A stretch of 64,000 bases of DNA from Apoda limacodes (taxonomy: Eukaryota > Arthropoda > Insecta > Lepidoptera > Limacodidae): positions 34,250,815 to 34,314,814 of the forward strand of contig OX291543.1 in assembly GCA_946406115.1 (NCBI GenBank). The letters are read 5' to 3'. Positions within the stretch are counted from its first letter, which is position 1, and every line of letters starts with the position of its first letter. This document shows, piece after piece, positions 22,623 through 34,997 of this stretch. Made by a program: the position numbers and the translations under genes. Below the pieces are notes generated by a model, which was not told the origin of the DNA, did not search any database, and saw only the letters and a list, made by a program, of their open reading frames with translations.

Positions 22623-24991
22623 GGGGCATTTCTAGTTCCTCTACATTCTGTAGCATCAGGTATTGCAACATTTATAAACAAATGTATTCGTTTGTAAACA
22701 AACAAAAATAAAACATTTTTTATTAAAAATACTAGTAAGTTTTGTTTTTTAATATTTTGTCCTCGCGGTAAAGTTTTGATCTTTTGTAACAGGTACCTTA
22801 AAATGTGAAAATGTTATCTACGAAGGTGGAAATAAAAGCTGAAAAACAAAGAGGCGGTTTGAGTGTCTCCAGTCTACAGTAAAGGTTTATTAAACTTTTG
22901 TTATTTTATAAATTTACTCAAAAGCGGAATAAACTCATTACTGTATGCAAATTAAATAAGTCCTACTTTACTTATAAAGTTCCATCTTAATCTGATACTG
23001 GAAACATTTTTCAAGAACTTTGTCAAGAGCTTTTTTGTAATAAATTAACTAATTTTATTGTTTTTATGAAAAAATTTCAAATAATATAATTTTATTTTGG
23101 TTTTTACAACTGTCGTTATATTTACGTGCAAAATTATATATCTATATATACTGACAACACACCAAAATAGTGGTAAACAACCTTACTGCCCCGTCTACAT
23201 ATACAAAACCTGATAAGAGTAGGCAAGCCGGTTATTCCAACAGACCTCTAACCATGAGAATAATCGGGAAAACATCCAGGTTGCCCCCTACCCTATACTA
23301 TCCAATGTCTCTTTCATTACCTTCAGAACTAAACAGAACCAGATAAATCACAAAACCAATTCATATTACGCGACGTTTTTGTGAATTTTAATAAAAACAA
23401 TTGTGTCGTTATTTAAAAAAACAATTATATTGAAATATTTTACTGGCCGTGGAGCTTCATCAGATATTACTGTGGAGCTTTATCAGTTATTATAATAGAT
23501 CTTCATCAGTTATAAATGTGGAGCGTCATACCGACTGCAAAAATAAAAAACGTTGATCCCATCAAAAACATAAATGTGAAATGAGAGCCAAGTTTAATAT
23601 TATGATATATGCCTTGGATGTTGACTTCAACGACAAAAGAAGTGCCAAGTTCAATGTTCAGTCCTGAAATTTATGTATAACAACATAAAATATCATTTCT
23701 TCTTATAACTTAGGATAATATATTGTAGCCTAAGGTCTGACTTGGCTAGTTCTCATATACTCACCTCGCGCCGTGTACCTAAATGCATAAAAAGTAATGA
23801 ATGATCTTACACTATTGATGTGCGCTTAATATTGAAACAATAATTAATACTAAATCCCAGTAAATAACGTTATTAATACGAAAGTCGACAATACTCTTTG
23901 TTATAAGTACTAAAACGGAAATATTTGGATTAAATACGAATTAAGGGTGGTATTCAACTCGTTATATATTCACGTGAAAACCTTAAAATCCACATAAATA
24001 CTGGTTGTCATAAGTTTTGATTACTGATTGCTGATTCTTACATTACAGTTTTTATAAGTATAAGTTAAGTATTCCTAATAGAATCAATTAAGTGAAAAAT
24101 TATAATAAAATGATAAAAAATTATCAGTTTCTGATTTATTCCTTTGTATTCACCTCATTACCTATCTGCATGTCAAATTTGAAACTTTTAAGGTCATCTG
24201 GAACTGGGTCAGTAGTCAGTGATAAAAATGTCGACTTTTGAAGTTTAATATCGAAATAACCCATTGAGATGTGCTTAGGAAATTTAGAGCACATATGTAT
24301 CTCGCAAGTCTCAATATATGAGCTAAATTTGATACGTTTATGTGAAATAGTTTTTGAGTTATGAGGGTGTCAAAAGTGGCTCCAAATGGTTCGTGTAATA
24401 TTACACACGGTGCTGCTCGCCAGTTCTGTTACTTGAACTTGGCTTGACACGCTACCGCTTGTCTAGATACACATTTGGGGTCGCTATCTACAGAATTATG
24501 CACGATTAGCGAATAGGTACTAAAATATGATATAACGCTAATATAATAGTACATTACTGCCGCGGCCCGCAAACGCAGCATAACCGGCTGATCGTGACCG
24601 AGTCCCGTTATGCTCAGTTGTGGCCAAGGCTTGTATAGTGCTTTTCTCAAACATGCGTGTAAATAAACTAATTATATTGACAAACATTAAAATAGTGTAG
24701 GTAATTTTGCTGCCAATTCACTGCGTTCAAATGGCGATTTCTTTCTTTACTTCTTAAACTTTTGATGGCGCTTTTTTTTCTGTTGTGCCAGTCCAAAATT
24801 TAAATAAAACTCAATGAGTTGTTTTTTTAGTCATCAATGCTCGGGTTTCGTTCCACTTCTAAACATTGTGGGTTGCTTTCTGATACAGTACTGCAAGTAC
24901 GATTTATCCCAAAGAAGCTTATGCAAGATATAGTCGCATATCGTAGCATGTTTGAGAAAAGTATATAACTCTATAAGAACGCTAAGTTCTT
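22623..24991. other. Non-coding stretch
   Basis: AT-rich. Around 23450-23530 a GTGGAGCTTCATCAG-like motif recurs three to four times. CTTTTCTCAAACATGC (about 24640-24655) is inverted at about 24948-24963 (GCATGTTTGAGAAAAG), bounding about 300 bp; this could be a small inverted-repeat element. No gene supported; the frame at 24429-24650 overlaps this repeat. Confidence 0.45.
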
Positions 24992-25042
24992 AATCCTCAA
25001 ATATTTGGTTGCTTGATGCCTTCAAAAGAATATTTGAGGATT
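24992..25042. repeat. Perfect 14-bp inverted repeat (hairpin)
   Basis: AATCCTCAAATATT at 24992-25005 is the exact reverse complement of AATATTTGAGGATT at 25029-25042, with a 23-nt loop. Confidence 0.85.
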
Positions 25043-25360
25043 CGAGGGCTTCTGCTCGAGAATTCTCAAGGCGAAAATTCTGTAGTGGTTAGTAATTAAT
25101 CGAGACGGGAAAAAAACTCAACGCTAGATAACTTAAACATAATATTGAAAGTTAATTATGATTTGTTTAATCGAAAAAGTGTGATGTTTTTAACATAATA
25201 GTTTATAAATATCAGAAGCATTTTAGTTTGAGTTGGTAACAAAAGTTTGTTTTTCCTAAAGAAGTTTTTATAGTTATCTAAATATGTTATTTTTTTTTTC
25301 ATTTAATTTTACTAATTATTTATTATTTAACAAAAGACTGTTGTACATTTAAGAACTGAC
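25043..25360. other. AT-rich non-coding stretch
   Basis: Nothing recognised. Confidence 0.4.
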
Positions 25361-26310
25361 ACGAGTCTGGCTCGCGCACCGAGGGTTCCGTACAAACTTA
25401 TTTTATGTAGATAGCTCTTCCATCATGAGATCAGGTCTCCTAAGTCAACGGGAACTCCCCATAGGTTTCGATTTATTTGTGTCACAATGAGCAATAAAAA
25501 ATACCGTCTTTTGGGCATTTTTTTTACATTGACTTAAAAGCTTGAATTTTTTACAATATTAAGTGCCCATAGACTTTAGTATTATATATTAATTTCAACT
25601 TAATACCTCCACGCGTTCTCGAATTAAAGTGCCTTGACAGACAGACAGTCAAACTTTTTTTTAAATGTGTTGTAAGTACAAATTAACAAATTCGGACTTT
25701 TGTCCATATTTGTGATGTAAGACCTTGTTTCGTGTCAAATTTCATGATTCTAGGAGTACGGGAAGTACCCCATAGATTTGATTTATTTGTGAATAACTTA
25801 ATACATAAATATGCCTCAAAAATATCCTTGTTTTTTTATTGCGTTGATATAGAAGATTGTTTTTTTTTTACAGCTTTAAGGGACCGTAGACCTTAGCATT
25901 TGATATTAATTGCAACTTGCACTTACCTCCAAGCGTTCTTAAGTAAAAGGGTCTTGATAGACAGTCAGACAGACTTTTTGAAGTGAAAACTTCTTTAGCG
26001 GCGTAGTGCACTTTTTTGTGATGGGTAATAAATGTTAAACTCGCGTCAGGTTACTTGTCCTGATCGAAAATTTATAGAAAATTCGCAAGACATAAATGAT
26101 AATTGACGGAATATTTCATATATCTTGCTTCATGCCAAATTTCATCATTCTAGGACAACGGAAAGTACCCCATAGGTTTTGATTTATTTGTGATTACCTG
26201 AATATCCGTCCCAAAAATGGCCGTATTTTTTACTACAAATTAACAAATTTCGGATTTTTCCCTATATATTTTATGAAAGAGCTCGCTTCATATCTAATTT
26301 AATTAACCAT
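25361..26310 (+). repeat. Locally amplified dispersed repeat, three degenerate copies
   Basis: Copy a (from about 25361) starts with the GCTCGCGCACCGAGGGTTCC end and contains CCCCATAGGTTTCGATTTAT. Copies b (about 25676-26000) and c (about 26060-26310) repeat ATTTCATGATTCTAGGA..., GGGAAGTACCCCATAG and GATTTATTTGTGA, and a and b each end near GACAGACAGNCAGAC. Copy a is homologous, inverted, to about 740-892. Confidence 0.7.
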
Positions 26311-26640
26311 TTTATTTAATTGATCTCACCTATTAGTCTTAATTGTAATAAAGCAAAAATTTTTTTTAAAAAAACATCGTGTTTAATTCAATTTTTTAAA
26401 ATTTCTTGAGAAACTGGAGAAATCCTGGTAGAGTTTTCCCATGTGCACTCTATGTCTGATAAAAATGATTTTTTTTATTATTTTGCTATAGTTATTCATT
26501 TTACGGCAAAAAACGGTGTCGCCGCGCTCGCTCTCACTCCTGCTCTACCAGTGTCCGTGCACGTACCTATATATTGTGTACTGTATCTTCGTTACAACAC
26601 ACACAACTGTGTTTTAATTATGCCTACTTAAAGGGCATTT
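26311..26640. other. Non-coding stretch
   Basis: No gene; the short frame at 26443-26631 has no features. Confidence 0.4.
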
Positions 26641-26649
26641 CTTTTCTCC

Positions 26650-28776
26650 CTTTCTCTTACAGCGTCCAATTAAAATATTGGAAAATGCCCTCCCTATCAT
26701 AAAAGGACACTTTCCATTACAAACATAAAAAACATGAAATATAAAGCACAAACAAAACATAAAAAAGTATCTAATATAAACAAAAGACAGTTTATGTATT
26801 CATCACTAAGAAATAATCAATGTCTTACAGTATTAATAAACAAAACAAAAAAGTAAGACTAAATACTAAAAATACAAAGAAGTTTGCAAGAGCAGACCAG
26901 CCTCCACAGGCGGTACCCGTTCACGAGTATAGCCTTACAATATAGCCTTACACTAGGTAATAACATAATATATAATGTTTTAATTTAAAAAAATATTTCA
27001 AATGCCCCAATACAAATCAATTAAGTTCTTATTTTTCCAAGCATTTTTATCATTTATGTATTCATCAACTTTGTAATAGCTTTTTTTTATTAAACTATCT
27101 TTGACATATATTTTAAATTTATTTGAGGGTAAATTAACCACATGTTCTGGAATTTTATTGTACAAAAATATACTTTGTATTGCGAAAGAGCTATGTACCT
27201 GCTGAAGACGACATTTTGGCACTACCAATTTATCCCTTGTATTAACACTGTGGAGGTCACTATTTTTAGCAAATAAGTGACAATTTTGGCGTACATACAT
27301 TATACAAGCGAAGATATATTGGCAAGGAACAGTTAAAATATCAATTTCCCTAAATAGTTTCCTAAGAGAAATTCGAGGTCCTAATTTATAAATTGACCGT
27401 ACTTCGGTCGTTGAGTCTAATAGTTCTACTTCTTCTCCGTTTAGGGATAATTTTGTACTTATGTTTCTGACATTTGGCATCATAAATTTTAAACACTTAG
27501 TCTTTTTCGCATTAAGAAGTAAATTATTTGCCGTAAACCACTGAAGAACCTGAGAAAGCGCACTACTTACGTCGTCAAAATTAGTTTTATTTCTGTCAAC
27601 TTTAAATAAAAGAGATGTGTCATCACCAAATAGTACAATCTTGCACAGCTTCTCCACAAAGAAAGGCAAGTCATTTATGTAAATTAAAAATAGAAAAGGA
27701 CCTAAAATAGAACCTTGAGGAACTCCTAATTTTACTTCAGAGCTATTGGATTTTACTTCATTGATTTGAACCTTCTGTATTCTACTACTCAAATATGAGC
27801 GGATAAGCTCAAGAGCCAAATCTGCAATACCATAATGACTCAGTGTCCGTATAAGAGTTTCCTGTTGCACGCAGCCAAATGCCTTTGATAGATCACAGAA
27901 GATACCAATAGCATTTTGTGACTGTTCCCAAGCAGCAAATATATGCTGTATTAGGGCAACACCTGCGTCAGTTGTGGAACGCCCTTTTGTAAAACCAAAC
28001 TGTTAAGGATGAAGTAATCCAATTAAGTTAAAATGTTTAAGCATCTGATTGAACATAATTTTTTCAAAAATTTTGCTTAAGGCAGGCAGTATAGAGATAG
28101 GTCTAAAATTATTAGGATCATCTTTACATCCACTTTTAAAAAGTGGTATTATTTTACTATATTTCATTAAGTCTGGGAATATCCCTTCGTCAACACACTT
28201 ATTAAATATTATGGCTAAGATTGGTGCTATAATATCAATAATTCCGCTAAGGACTTTGAATGATATACCCCATAGGTCACAAGTTTTTTTCTGAGTTAGT
28301 AATTTAAATGTCTTAATGATGTCTTCAGAGGTAACATGCTCAAATTTAAATATAGCTTTGCATTTATTTACATTACATTTTAAAAGTAACTCTGATTCTA
28401 ATGGAGAGGAATTTAATGCATTAGTTGTAATTGTAGGCATTTCAGTAAAATATTTCTCAAAAGAGTTAGCGACATCAAGATCTGAATCAATTATTTTTGA
28501 ATTTACAGTAAGTGAATAATGATTGTCACGCGGTTTAATTTTTCCTGTTTCACTATTTATTACATTCCATGTGGCCTTTATTTTATTATCAGAATTTTTT
28601 ATTTTATTACTTAAATGTATTGATTTTGCAACCCTGCATACTTTTATAAATATTTTTGAATACATTTTGACATAGTTGGTGAATGTGGGACTGTGGTTAT
28701 ATTGTTTCATTTCATACAACTCATACAACCTAGTTCGACTTCGGTGTATTCTTACAGTAGCCCAGTCCTTGAAATA
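26650..28776 (-). pseudogene. LINE family A (jockey/CR1-like), copy 2, nearly continuous RT ORF
   Basis: The minus strand runs from 28776 to the stop at 26998, then a 3' UTR to about 26650. It is one reading frame with a single internal TAA at 28003-28005 where a Gln codon is expected (GLLHP-stop-QFGFTKGRST). N-terminal part: WNVINSETGK, then FRPISILPALSKIFEKI. RT motif A is read across the stop (GIFCDLSKAFGCV, Asp of DLSKAF present), motif B GVPQGSILGP and motif C VLFGDDTSL with both Asp kept. The C-terminal part contains SLRKLFREIDILTV and NKIPEHVVNLPSNKF. The apurinic endonuclease domain is absent: the element is 5' truncated at about 28776, where a satellite unit begins. RT normally copies the LINE RNA at a nicked target site; this copy cannot do so alone. 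Confidence 0.88.
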
Positions 28777-28815
28777 GCTATAGGTCATACCATAAGATTG
28801 CTACCAAATAGGCTT
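28777..28815 (+). repeat. Partial 52-bp satellite unit next to LINE A
   Basis: CTATAGGTCATACCATAAGA then TTGCTACCAAAT matches the first 33 bases of the satellite unit at 30488. Confidence 0.75.
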
Positions 28816-28965
28816 GCAGTCGAACAAAAATATGTATAATGTTAATTGTGCTAGTTCATTGTGTTGTTTGCTTGTTTTTATTGATTATTATTAGTTACAT
28901 AATGTGACCTAAGCCTCTCTTATAGGTATAATATAATATTAAGGCTCTGAGGGGACTCCTTATTT
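28816..28965. other. Short unrecognised spacer
   Basis: AT-rich sequence between two satellite remnants. Confidence 0.4.
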
Positions 28966-29000
28966 ACCAAACCTAACAAATTATATAGATACCTATAGGT
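28966..29000 (+). repeat. 52-bp satellite remnant left of LINE B
   Basis: ACCAAACCTAACAAATTATA then TAGATACCTATAGGT spans the join of two satellite units. Confidence 0.8.
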
Positions 29001-29047
29001 CTGTGAGTAGTTGTGAGTCAGCTGCACCGCCTTTTTAACCTTTGTTG

Positions 29048-30467
29048 GAGGAGCGGTAATGTGCCTAAAGACTGCTGCAAAGCCGTAATCATACCGTAAT
29101 ATAAAGGAAAAGGGTCGCAGCAAGATTGCAGAAACTACCGAGGGATAAGTCTCCTCAGCGTCGTTGGTAAATTATATGCGAAAGTTTTGATTGATAGAGT
29201 TAGGGAAGAAACGGAAGGTAAAATATGGGATGTGCAAGCAGGATTAAGAAAAGGAATGGGGTGCATGGATCAGGTATTTTTCTTGCGAAACGTAGTAGAA
29301 AAATGTTTGGCAAAAAGCCAAAAAGTCTACTGCGCTTTCGTAGACCTGGAAAAAGCCTATGATAGAGTGAAGAGGAATGAGTTGTGGTCAGCTTTGTCCA
29401 TGTATGGGGTGAGCAGCAACTTGATTTGAGCACTGAAATCTCTTTACCGGGATTCTAGTGCTTGTGTCAGGATAAATGGGGCCCATACAGAGCGGTTTAA
29501 CATCGAAAAAGGTGTTAGACAGGGATGTGTGGCGTCACCTTGGTTGTTCAATCTGTTCATTGATAACTGTCTTGGAGATTTGAAAGAGAAAGAATGTGCT
29601 ATAAGAATGAATGAGTTACCAATCAAGTGCCTCCTCTATGCCGATGATCAGGTCATTCTTGCATCGGCAGCAGAGGAGTTACAGGAAATGGTAACGATTA
29701 TGTATGAGTCATTTGAAAAGAATGGAATGAATGTTAATGTAAATAAAACGAAAGTTATGGTTTTTGAAAGGAATGATGCTGTAACAGAATGCAATATTAC
29801 GGTAGAAGGGAAGAAAGTAGAACAAGTGCCAGAATTCGTATACTTAGTATCTTTGTTTACTAGAGACGGAAAATGTGAAGGTGACATTGAAAGAAGAGTA
29901 AACGCGGGAAATCAGGTAAATGGGGCGATGCACACCTTTATGAGCAGTCAAAAATTATCGGAAAAGGCACGTTTGGCTGTACATGAGGGTATGTTGGTTC
30001 AAACACTGATTTATGGAAGTAAATGTTGGGTATGGCAAAAGAAGCACGAAAGTAGAATTAATGCCGTGGAGATGAGAGCATTGAGAAGTATGTGTGGTTT
30101 GACTCTAAATGACAGGATAAAAATTAGAGTGATACGAGAGCGTTGCGGTGTGAAAGAAAGTGTGGTGACAAAATTTGAGAAAGGTATGTTAAGGTGGTTT
30201 GGACATGTTGAAAGAATGAACGTTAATAGATGCACGAAACAGATTTATGAATCTGAAGCAATTGGTAGGGTCGGTAGAGGTAGACCTCGGCAAACGTATG
30301 TAGATCAAAATGAGTACGTTCTCAGAAAAGGCCAGGTTAGGAGTACTCGGAACCGTAGGAAATGTATGAAAACATTGATGCGTATAGATGAGGCAAGAGA
30401 GGTATGCCAGGATCTTATCAAGTGGCAGTCTTTGGTCTCTACCTACCCCTATGAGAAACAGGCGTGA
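29048..30467 (+). pseudogene. LINE family B, RT ORF with two in-frame stops
   Basis: One plus-strand frame runs from about 29052 to the TGA at 30465-30467, interrupted by TAA at about 29093-29095 and TGA at 29427-29429. RT blocks in order: KAVIIP-stop-YKGKGS, CRNYRGISLLSVVGKLYAK, motif A AFVDLEKAYDRVKR, motif B KGVRQGCVASPWLFNLF, motif C LLYADDQVILA (both Asp present), then KTKVMVFER. A C-terminal part follows with YGSKCWVWQKK, MRALRSMCG and VIRERCGVKESVVTKFEKG, ending in a Gly/Arg block RVGRGRPRQTYVDQ. The clade is not assigned; the ending in a short tandem repeat recalls RTE-like elements. 5' truncated with no endonuclease, so not autonomous. Confidence 0.88.
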
Positions 30468-30487
30468 TGTTATGTATGTATGTATGT
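30468..30487 (+). repeat. ATGT microsatellite tail of LINE B
   Basis: TGTTATGTATGTATGTATGT-type run directly after the stop codon and directly before the satellite, as expected for the 3' terminus of a LINE ending in a simple repeat. Confidence 0.75.
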
Positions 30488-30690
30488 ACCTATAGGTCAT
30501 ACCATTAGGTTGGTACCAAACTTTACAATTTATATAGATACCTATAGGTCATACCATTAGTTTGGTACTAAACCTAACAATTTATATAGATACCTATAGG
30601 TCATACCATCAGGTTGGTACCAAACCTTACCATTTATATAGATACCTATAGCTCATACCAATTGGGTTGGCACCAAACCTAACAACTTTG
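30488..30690 (+). repeat. 52-bp satellite array, four copies
   Basis: Units start at 30488, 30540, 30592 and 30644 with ACCTATAGGTCATACCAT; the last is diverged and incomplete. Partial units flank the two LINEs at 28777 and 28966. Confidence 0.92.
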
Positions 30691-30938
30691 CCAGATTAAA
30701 TGCTTTGCCCGAATATCGAAAATAATAAAGAAAGAAGATGTCAACGATATTTAATAACTAGGGATTATTATGGTCTTCGATGCGTGCACGAATGCACGTG
30801 AATGCACGTTCTTGGGATACCGAAGTCGAACTTGGAGCCCTCGTTGTTGATTTGTTATGACTACTAATATACAATCACCAAGGTGATTTTTCCCTTTTGG
30901 TGTGAGAAGTCAACGTTCGAAACATTCAACCAACGATA
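30691..30938. other. Non-coding stretch
   Basis: A GAATGCACGTGAATGCACGT doubling lies near 30790. Nothing else recognised. Confidence 0.4.
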
Positions 30939-31018
30939 GTTTTAGTAACATCCAACGAACCCCTATTTTAGTAACATTCAACGAACCCCCATTTTAGTTA
31001 CACTCAACAAACCCCTTG
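30939..31018 (+). repeat. Tandem repeat, three copies of about 27 bp
   Basis: TTTTAGTAACATCCAACGAA, TTTTAGTAACATTCAACGAA and TTTTAGTTACACTCAACAAA, each followed by CCCC. Confidence 0.85.
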
Positions 31019-32400
31019 CTTACCTTGTCAGGGGTTAAGTTTTGCAAATTCCTTTCTACGTCGTATAATGAGCTCATTTGAACGCCACGCGTACCCAGGT
31101 ACAGGCACGGACTTTAGCACTTAAAAGATACGGTTTGAGGCTACTAATTAATTATGAAGCATCAGTTTTTCTTCAAATAATAACTATATTTATGTAGAGC
31201 ATCATCTTCGTACGCTCCGCTGTTTGCAAATGTACTCAACAACAACACAGCTCTAATTCTCTGTGTTTAAATTAAATTAGTTGAAGCGAAAACATCCGGA
31301 GGGGTTTCGATGAGAACTTTCAACTAATACTGTTTCAGAAACCAAATTAACTTTTCATAACGTCGTCGGTCTGATTTCGGTTAATTACATTATTAATTAA
31401 TTTTATTTCCAACAAAACTATTTTTTTCGACATACTAAAGAAATTTTTATTTTTTATATTTAATATGGCTAAGGTGGCAAATAAGCATACCTATGACCCT
31501 GCTGATGTTGGGCAGCTAGCAACACCAGTAAAGCTTGAAGTGCGTTTACCTATACTGTGACCTATACTATGGCCTATACTGTGACCAGGAGCATAAGGAC
31601 AAGGGTCTGCGTATTATTCCTTTTTCTTAAGCCAGGGTTGTCCTTTTGGAAGAAACCCATACTCTAGTCCCCAGGGATAACATTCTGAAATATTTGTATG
31701 TAAATCCGTTCCGTTCCGTTCAAGCGTCTTACCAGCCAGCGTTCCACTGCAAAGACTCAAGGAACGGGTCACATAGGAAAAGAACTGTTGATGAGAGGGT
31801 TCTGTAGAGTGCTCAAAACTGCGGGCTGGAACAGCGCAGATGTTCAAAAAGGTGGTAATTGAAGAAACGGAGGGTCCTCAACCACTGGAAGGTATGCGGC
31901 GTTTCCAGTCCGCATTAGTGAGTGATTCTAGTAGAGTCCCGTCTATCTCATGGCATTCCTATGTGTGCCTATTACCTCTGCCCAAGACACCAATAAGACG
32001 GAGTAGATAGGGCAGGTAGTGTAGGACTATATATCGCAGTCTAGGATGTGGAGTGGGAAGGATAGAGCCGACCGGTACCAGCACCCTTTAGCCAGCAGGA
32101 TTGTAACGCTTACGTTAAAACTTCGGAGTAAATTAAATATTTAATAAAAATAAAACTTAATAAATTTAATTTTAAACCCTTAATAATATAAAACTTAAGC
32201 TAATTAGTTCTTAGCACTTAAATCTAGTTTATATTTTCTATATCTAAACAATATAACAATTTATGCTAAAATACAAAAATAAATTTAATAATACTCACTA
32301 ACAAATAAATAATACACATTTAACATAGAATAAATCTTTTAAAACTTATAAAGGACAAATAAATAAATTCTATTAGTAGATATCTAATCACCTAATCGTC
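31019..32400. other. Non-coding stretch
   Basis: Includes a short repeat (CCTATACTGTGACCTATACT, about 31550-31590) and a less AT-rich block at 31590-32110 with no recognisable coding frame longer than 77 codons. Confidence 0.45.
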
Positions 32401-34896
32401 ATCGCCCGGCTACCTCTGAGGCTGCCTTATTAACAATGAGTTAGCAAGAAATTGTTAACGCGCGTTGCCTGCGCCAGCAGTTCGCGGTATTGTTCAAGAC
32501 ATCGAATTATGTACGGAAATCGCGTACTGATGGCTACGAAAACGCTCAGCGATCAGCTTTGTTCCAAAATTGACAATATTTTGTTGAAGTATCGCACTAT
32601 CTCTTTCTGTCGTACACAAAATCGAATTTCCCACCTCTACTGTTACGTTACATATCTCTACAGCATATTAAATGTTTGAACACAGGTTGAAAGTGCATTT
32701 TCAAAGTACAGAACTAACACCATCTATTATGCAGTAGCGGTATTAACTAAAAATGTTGTCAGTGTTCCTTCTTTCTGATTTTGCCCTTTAATGTTGGAAT
32801 TTGTAAACTGTTATGATCGTTTTACACATAGTTTTTTATTAATAAAACTAAAAGATCTTCATATTTTGAGAAACTTGATATGTAATGTCCATTTTTAAAT
32901 GACTGTCATAAACAAACAATATTACATATTAATAATGTAGATAGTTTTTAGAAACAATAAATTTTATATATTTTACATTTTGGGATATTATGAAATTTTT
33001 GATTGGTAATTGGTAACACTGCTTTGTTTACGTTGAAATTGAAATCTTTAAAGTAAGGTTATTTAGTATTACTTTTCTTTACCTAGTACCTTCAAAGTAA
33101 ACAATTACGAAATCCAGGAGGAAGGTTGGTGTTATAGTAGATGTAGAAGGTGTTATTCTATCAATCTAAAAATGTAATCTTTGTGGTATCTTCCATAAAA
33201 CCACGTCGTACCTGAGGGCATAGGTACTCTGGAAAACAGTTTAGATTCCAATCAAGGTATGTAAACAAATCTTAGTTATTGTCACGCTTTAAAGCCAATT
33301 CCTACCCTAGATCCCTACATACGCTGCAAATACAAGTGATAAATAAATAGATAATCTCATGATTTTGTGGCATTAAAATGAGCCTGCCTCTATACTGCTG
33401 TTTATCTAATGCCAGTTTTATACTGAAATTGTATTCTAAGCATTGAGAGCTACTCATCTGTAGTACTCACATAACATGATTCTTCGAACAGGGATGACCT
33501 ATTTAACATGATGCCAAAATATCTATCATAGTTTAAGTTTGATTAAACCTAATATATGTATAGTTGCACTTATTTGATTGACAAGTCTAGAGAAAACAGC
33601 GCTAAATAATAGGTATTAAAATTGTATTTTTTAATATCTTGCCCACACTTAAAAGATACTTCATTATGTAATATATCCAGTAAAGAATAGTTTCTGTTGC
33701 TGAGTATAATGTGTAATGCATATTTTAGGTCTGTGCACAAATAAAGTCAGTACTAAGGAATTCTTTAAAAATCAATCCACCGATATCTTATTATTTTTTG
33801 TTGTTTCAATATTAAAGAGATAATGTTGATGTTTTATTTCAGGTTGCCTGTCACTATCACAACTAGTTAAGTAATGTTTTTTATATTGTTTCAGTAATCT
33901 TGGAAATGCAAGTTTAAGAATGTGAACTGAAGACGCACTATTAGTAAAAGTATTACAAAAGTCAAGTACTGAAAACATCAACAAAAAGATCATTCCTGCT
34001 TTAAATGGATCAAATATTGTAGCGGGATACCACAGTAGAATTAGATTAAGTATAAGAATTGAAATAATGTAATAAAATTTTTAATTAAAATTCTTCTCAA
34101 TTTATTTTGTGCTATTATTTAACTAAAACCTATCACTTCATAACTGTTTATCATTAACAAAATGTCTTATGCATATTATTTCAGTGAACTGCTGAACCAT
34201 TTGATGATTTCCTCAACATATCAGCCTTACAAACACTGCTAGACATAGGCGTATCCCATGTATTTCTTAAACAAATCCGTCTGTACCACTTAAATTCATC
34301 TAGGACAAGCCTCTAGGTTGTTAGTCCACTTGGTCCTGCCACATTAAGTTGGAATTGATGGTGGCATGAGGATGAAGAAGTTTTCATTATTCTTATGCCT
34401 ACGGTCTCTAATCAAGAACCTTCTTTCTCCTTTGTTAATAAGTTCTACAAGCACTCTTATTACTCTATAAAGGGTCTCCAAGTGTTGCACTATCTATTGC
34501 CTGCAGAGCAGTTTTTAGCTTATGAGGTGAATAGTCCTGAGCACTAGTCACGGTTTTATAAAATTTCGCACTTTTACAAGCTGCAGCTGGTTGACTAAAG
34601 TTTATCATGGTTGAAGATGATCTAGCAGCTAGAGTAAGGCTTGCTTTTAACTAAAGGCCATAATCTATTGTAGAAGTAAGTGTTGACTGCCATCTTTGAA
34701 AATTGATTTCCTACACTTAAAATTTTAACCTGAGCCCTTATAAGTTCTAGATGTGGTTACCCAACAAAAACTTGCGTATTCACTATATTATGTGTATGGT
34801 TTGTTCATACACTCTTTAAGTCATCATCAACCAACAATTATGAACTTTTGTTTGTAAATAAGTTGTTGGTAAGTGATAGGTCAATAGTTTTATTAC
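32401..34896. other. Repeat-poor non-coding stretch
   Basis: No transposon landmarks and no conserved frame. It could be intron or intergenic DNA of a host gene; the sequence gives no exon I can support. Confidence 0.45.
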
Positions 34897-34997
34897 AAGT
34901 GATGCCCTAGTTGTTGCAAGTGTCCATAGGCTGCGGTGACCGTTTACCATCAGGCGGACCCCAAGCTTGTTTGTCGACTTAGTGGTATAAAAAAAAA
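34897..34997 (+). repeat. Retroposon 3' end with poly(A), copy 1
   Basis: GCTGCGGTGACCGTTTACCA then TCAGGCGGACC and TTAGTGGTATAAAAAAAAA match 61105-61205 on the same strand. This is a familiar lepidopteran retroposon tail. Confidence 0.75.
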
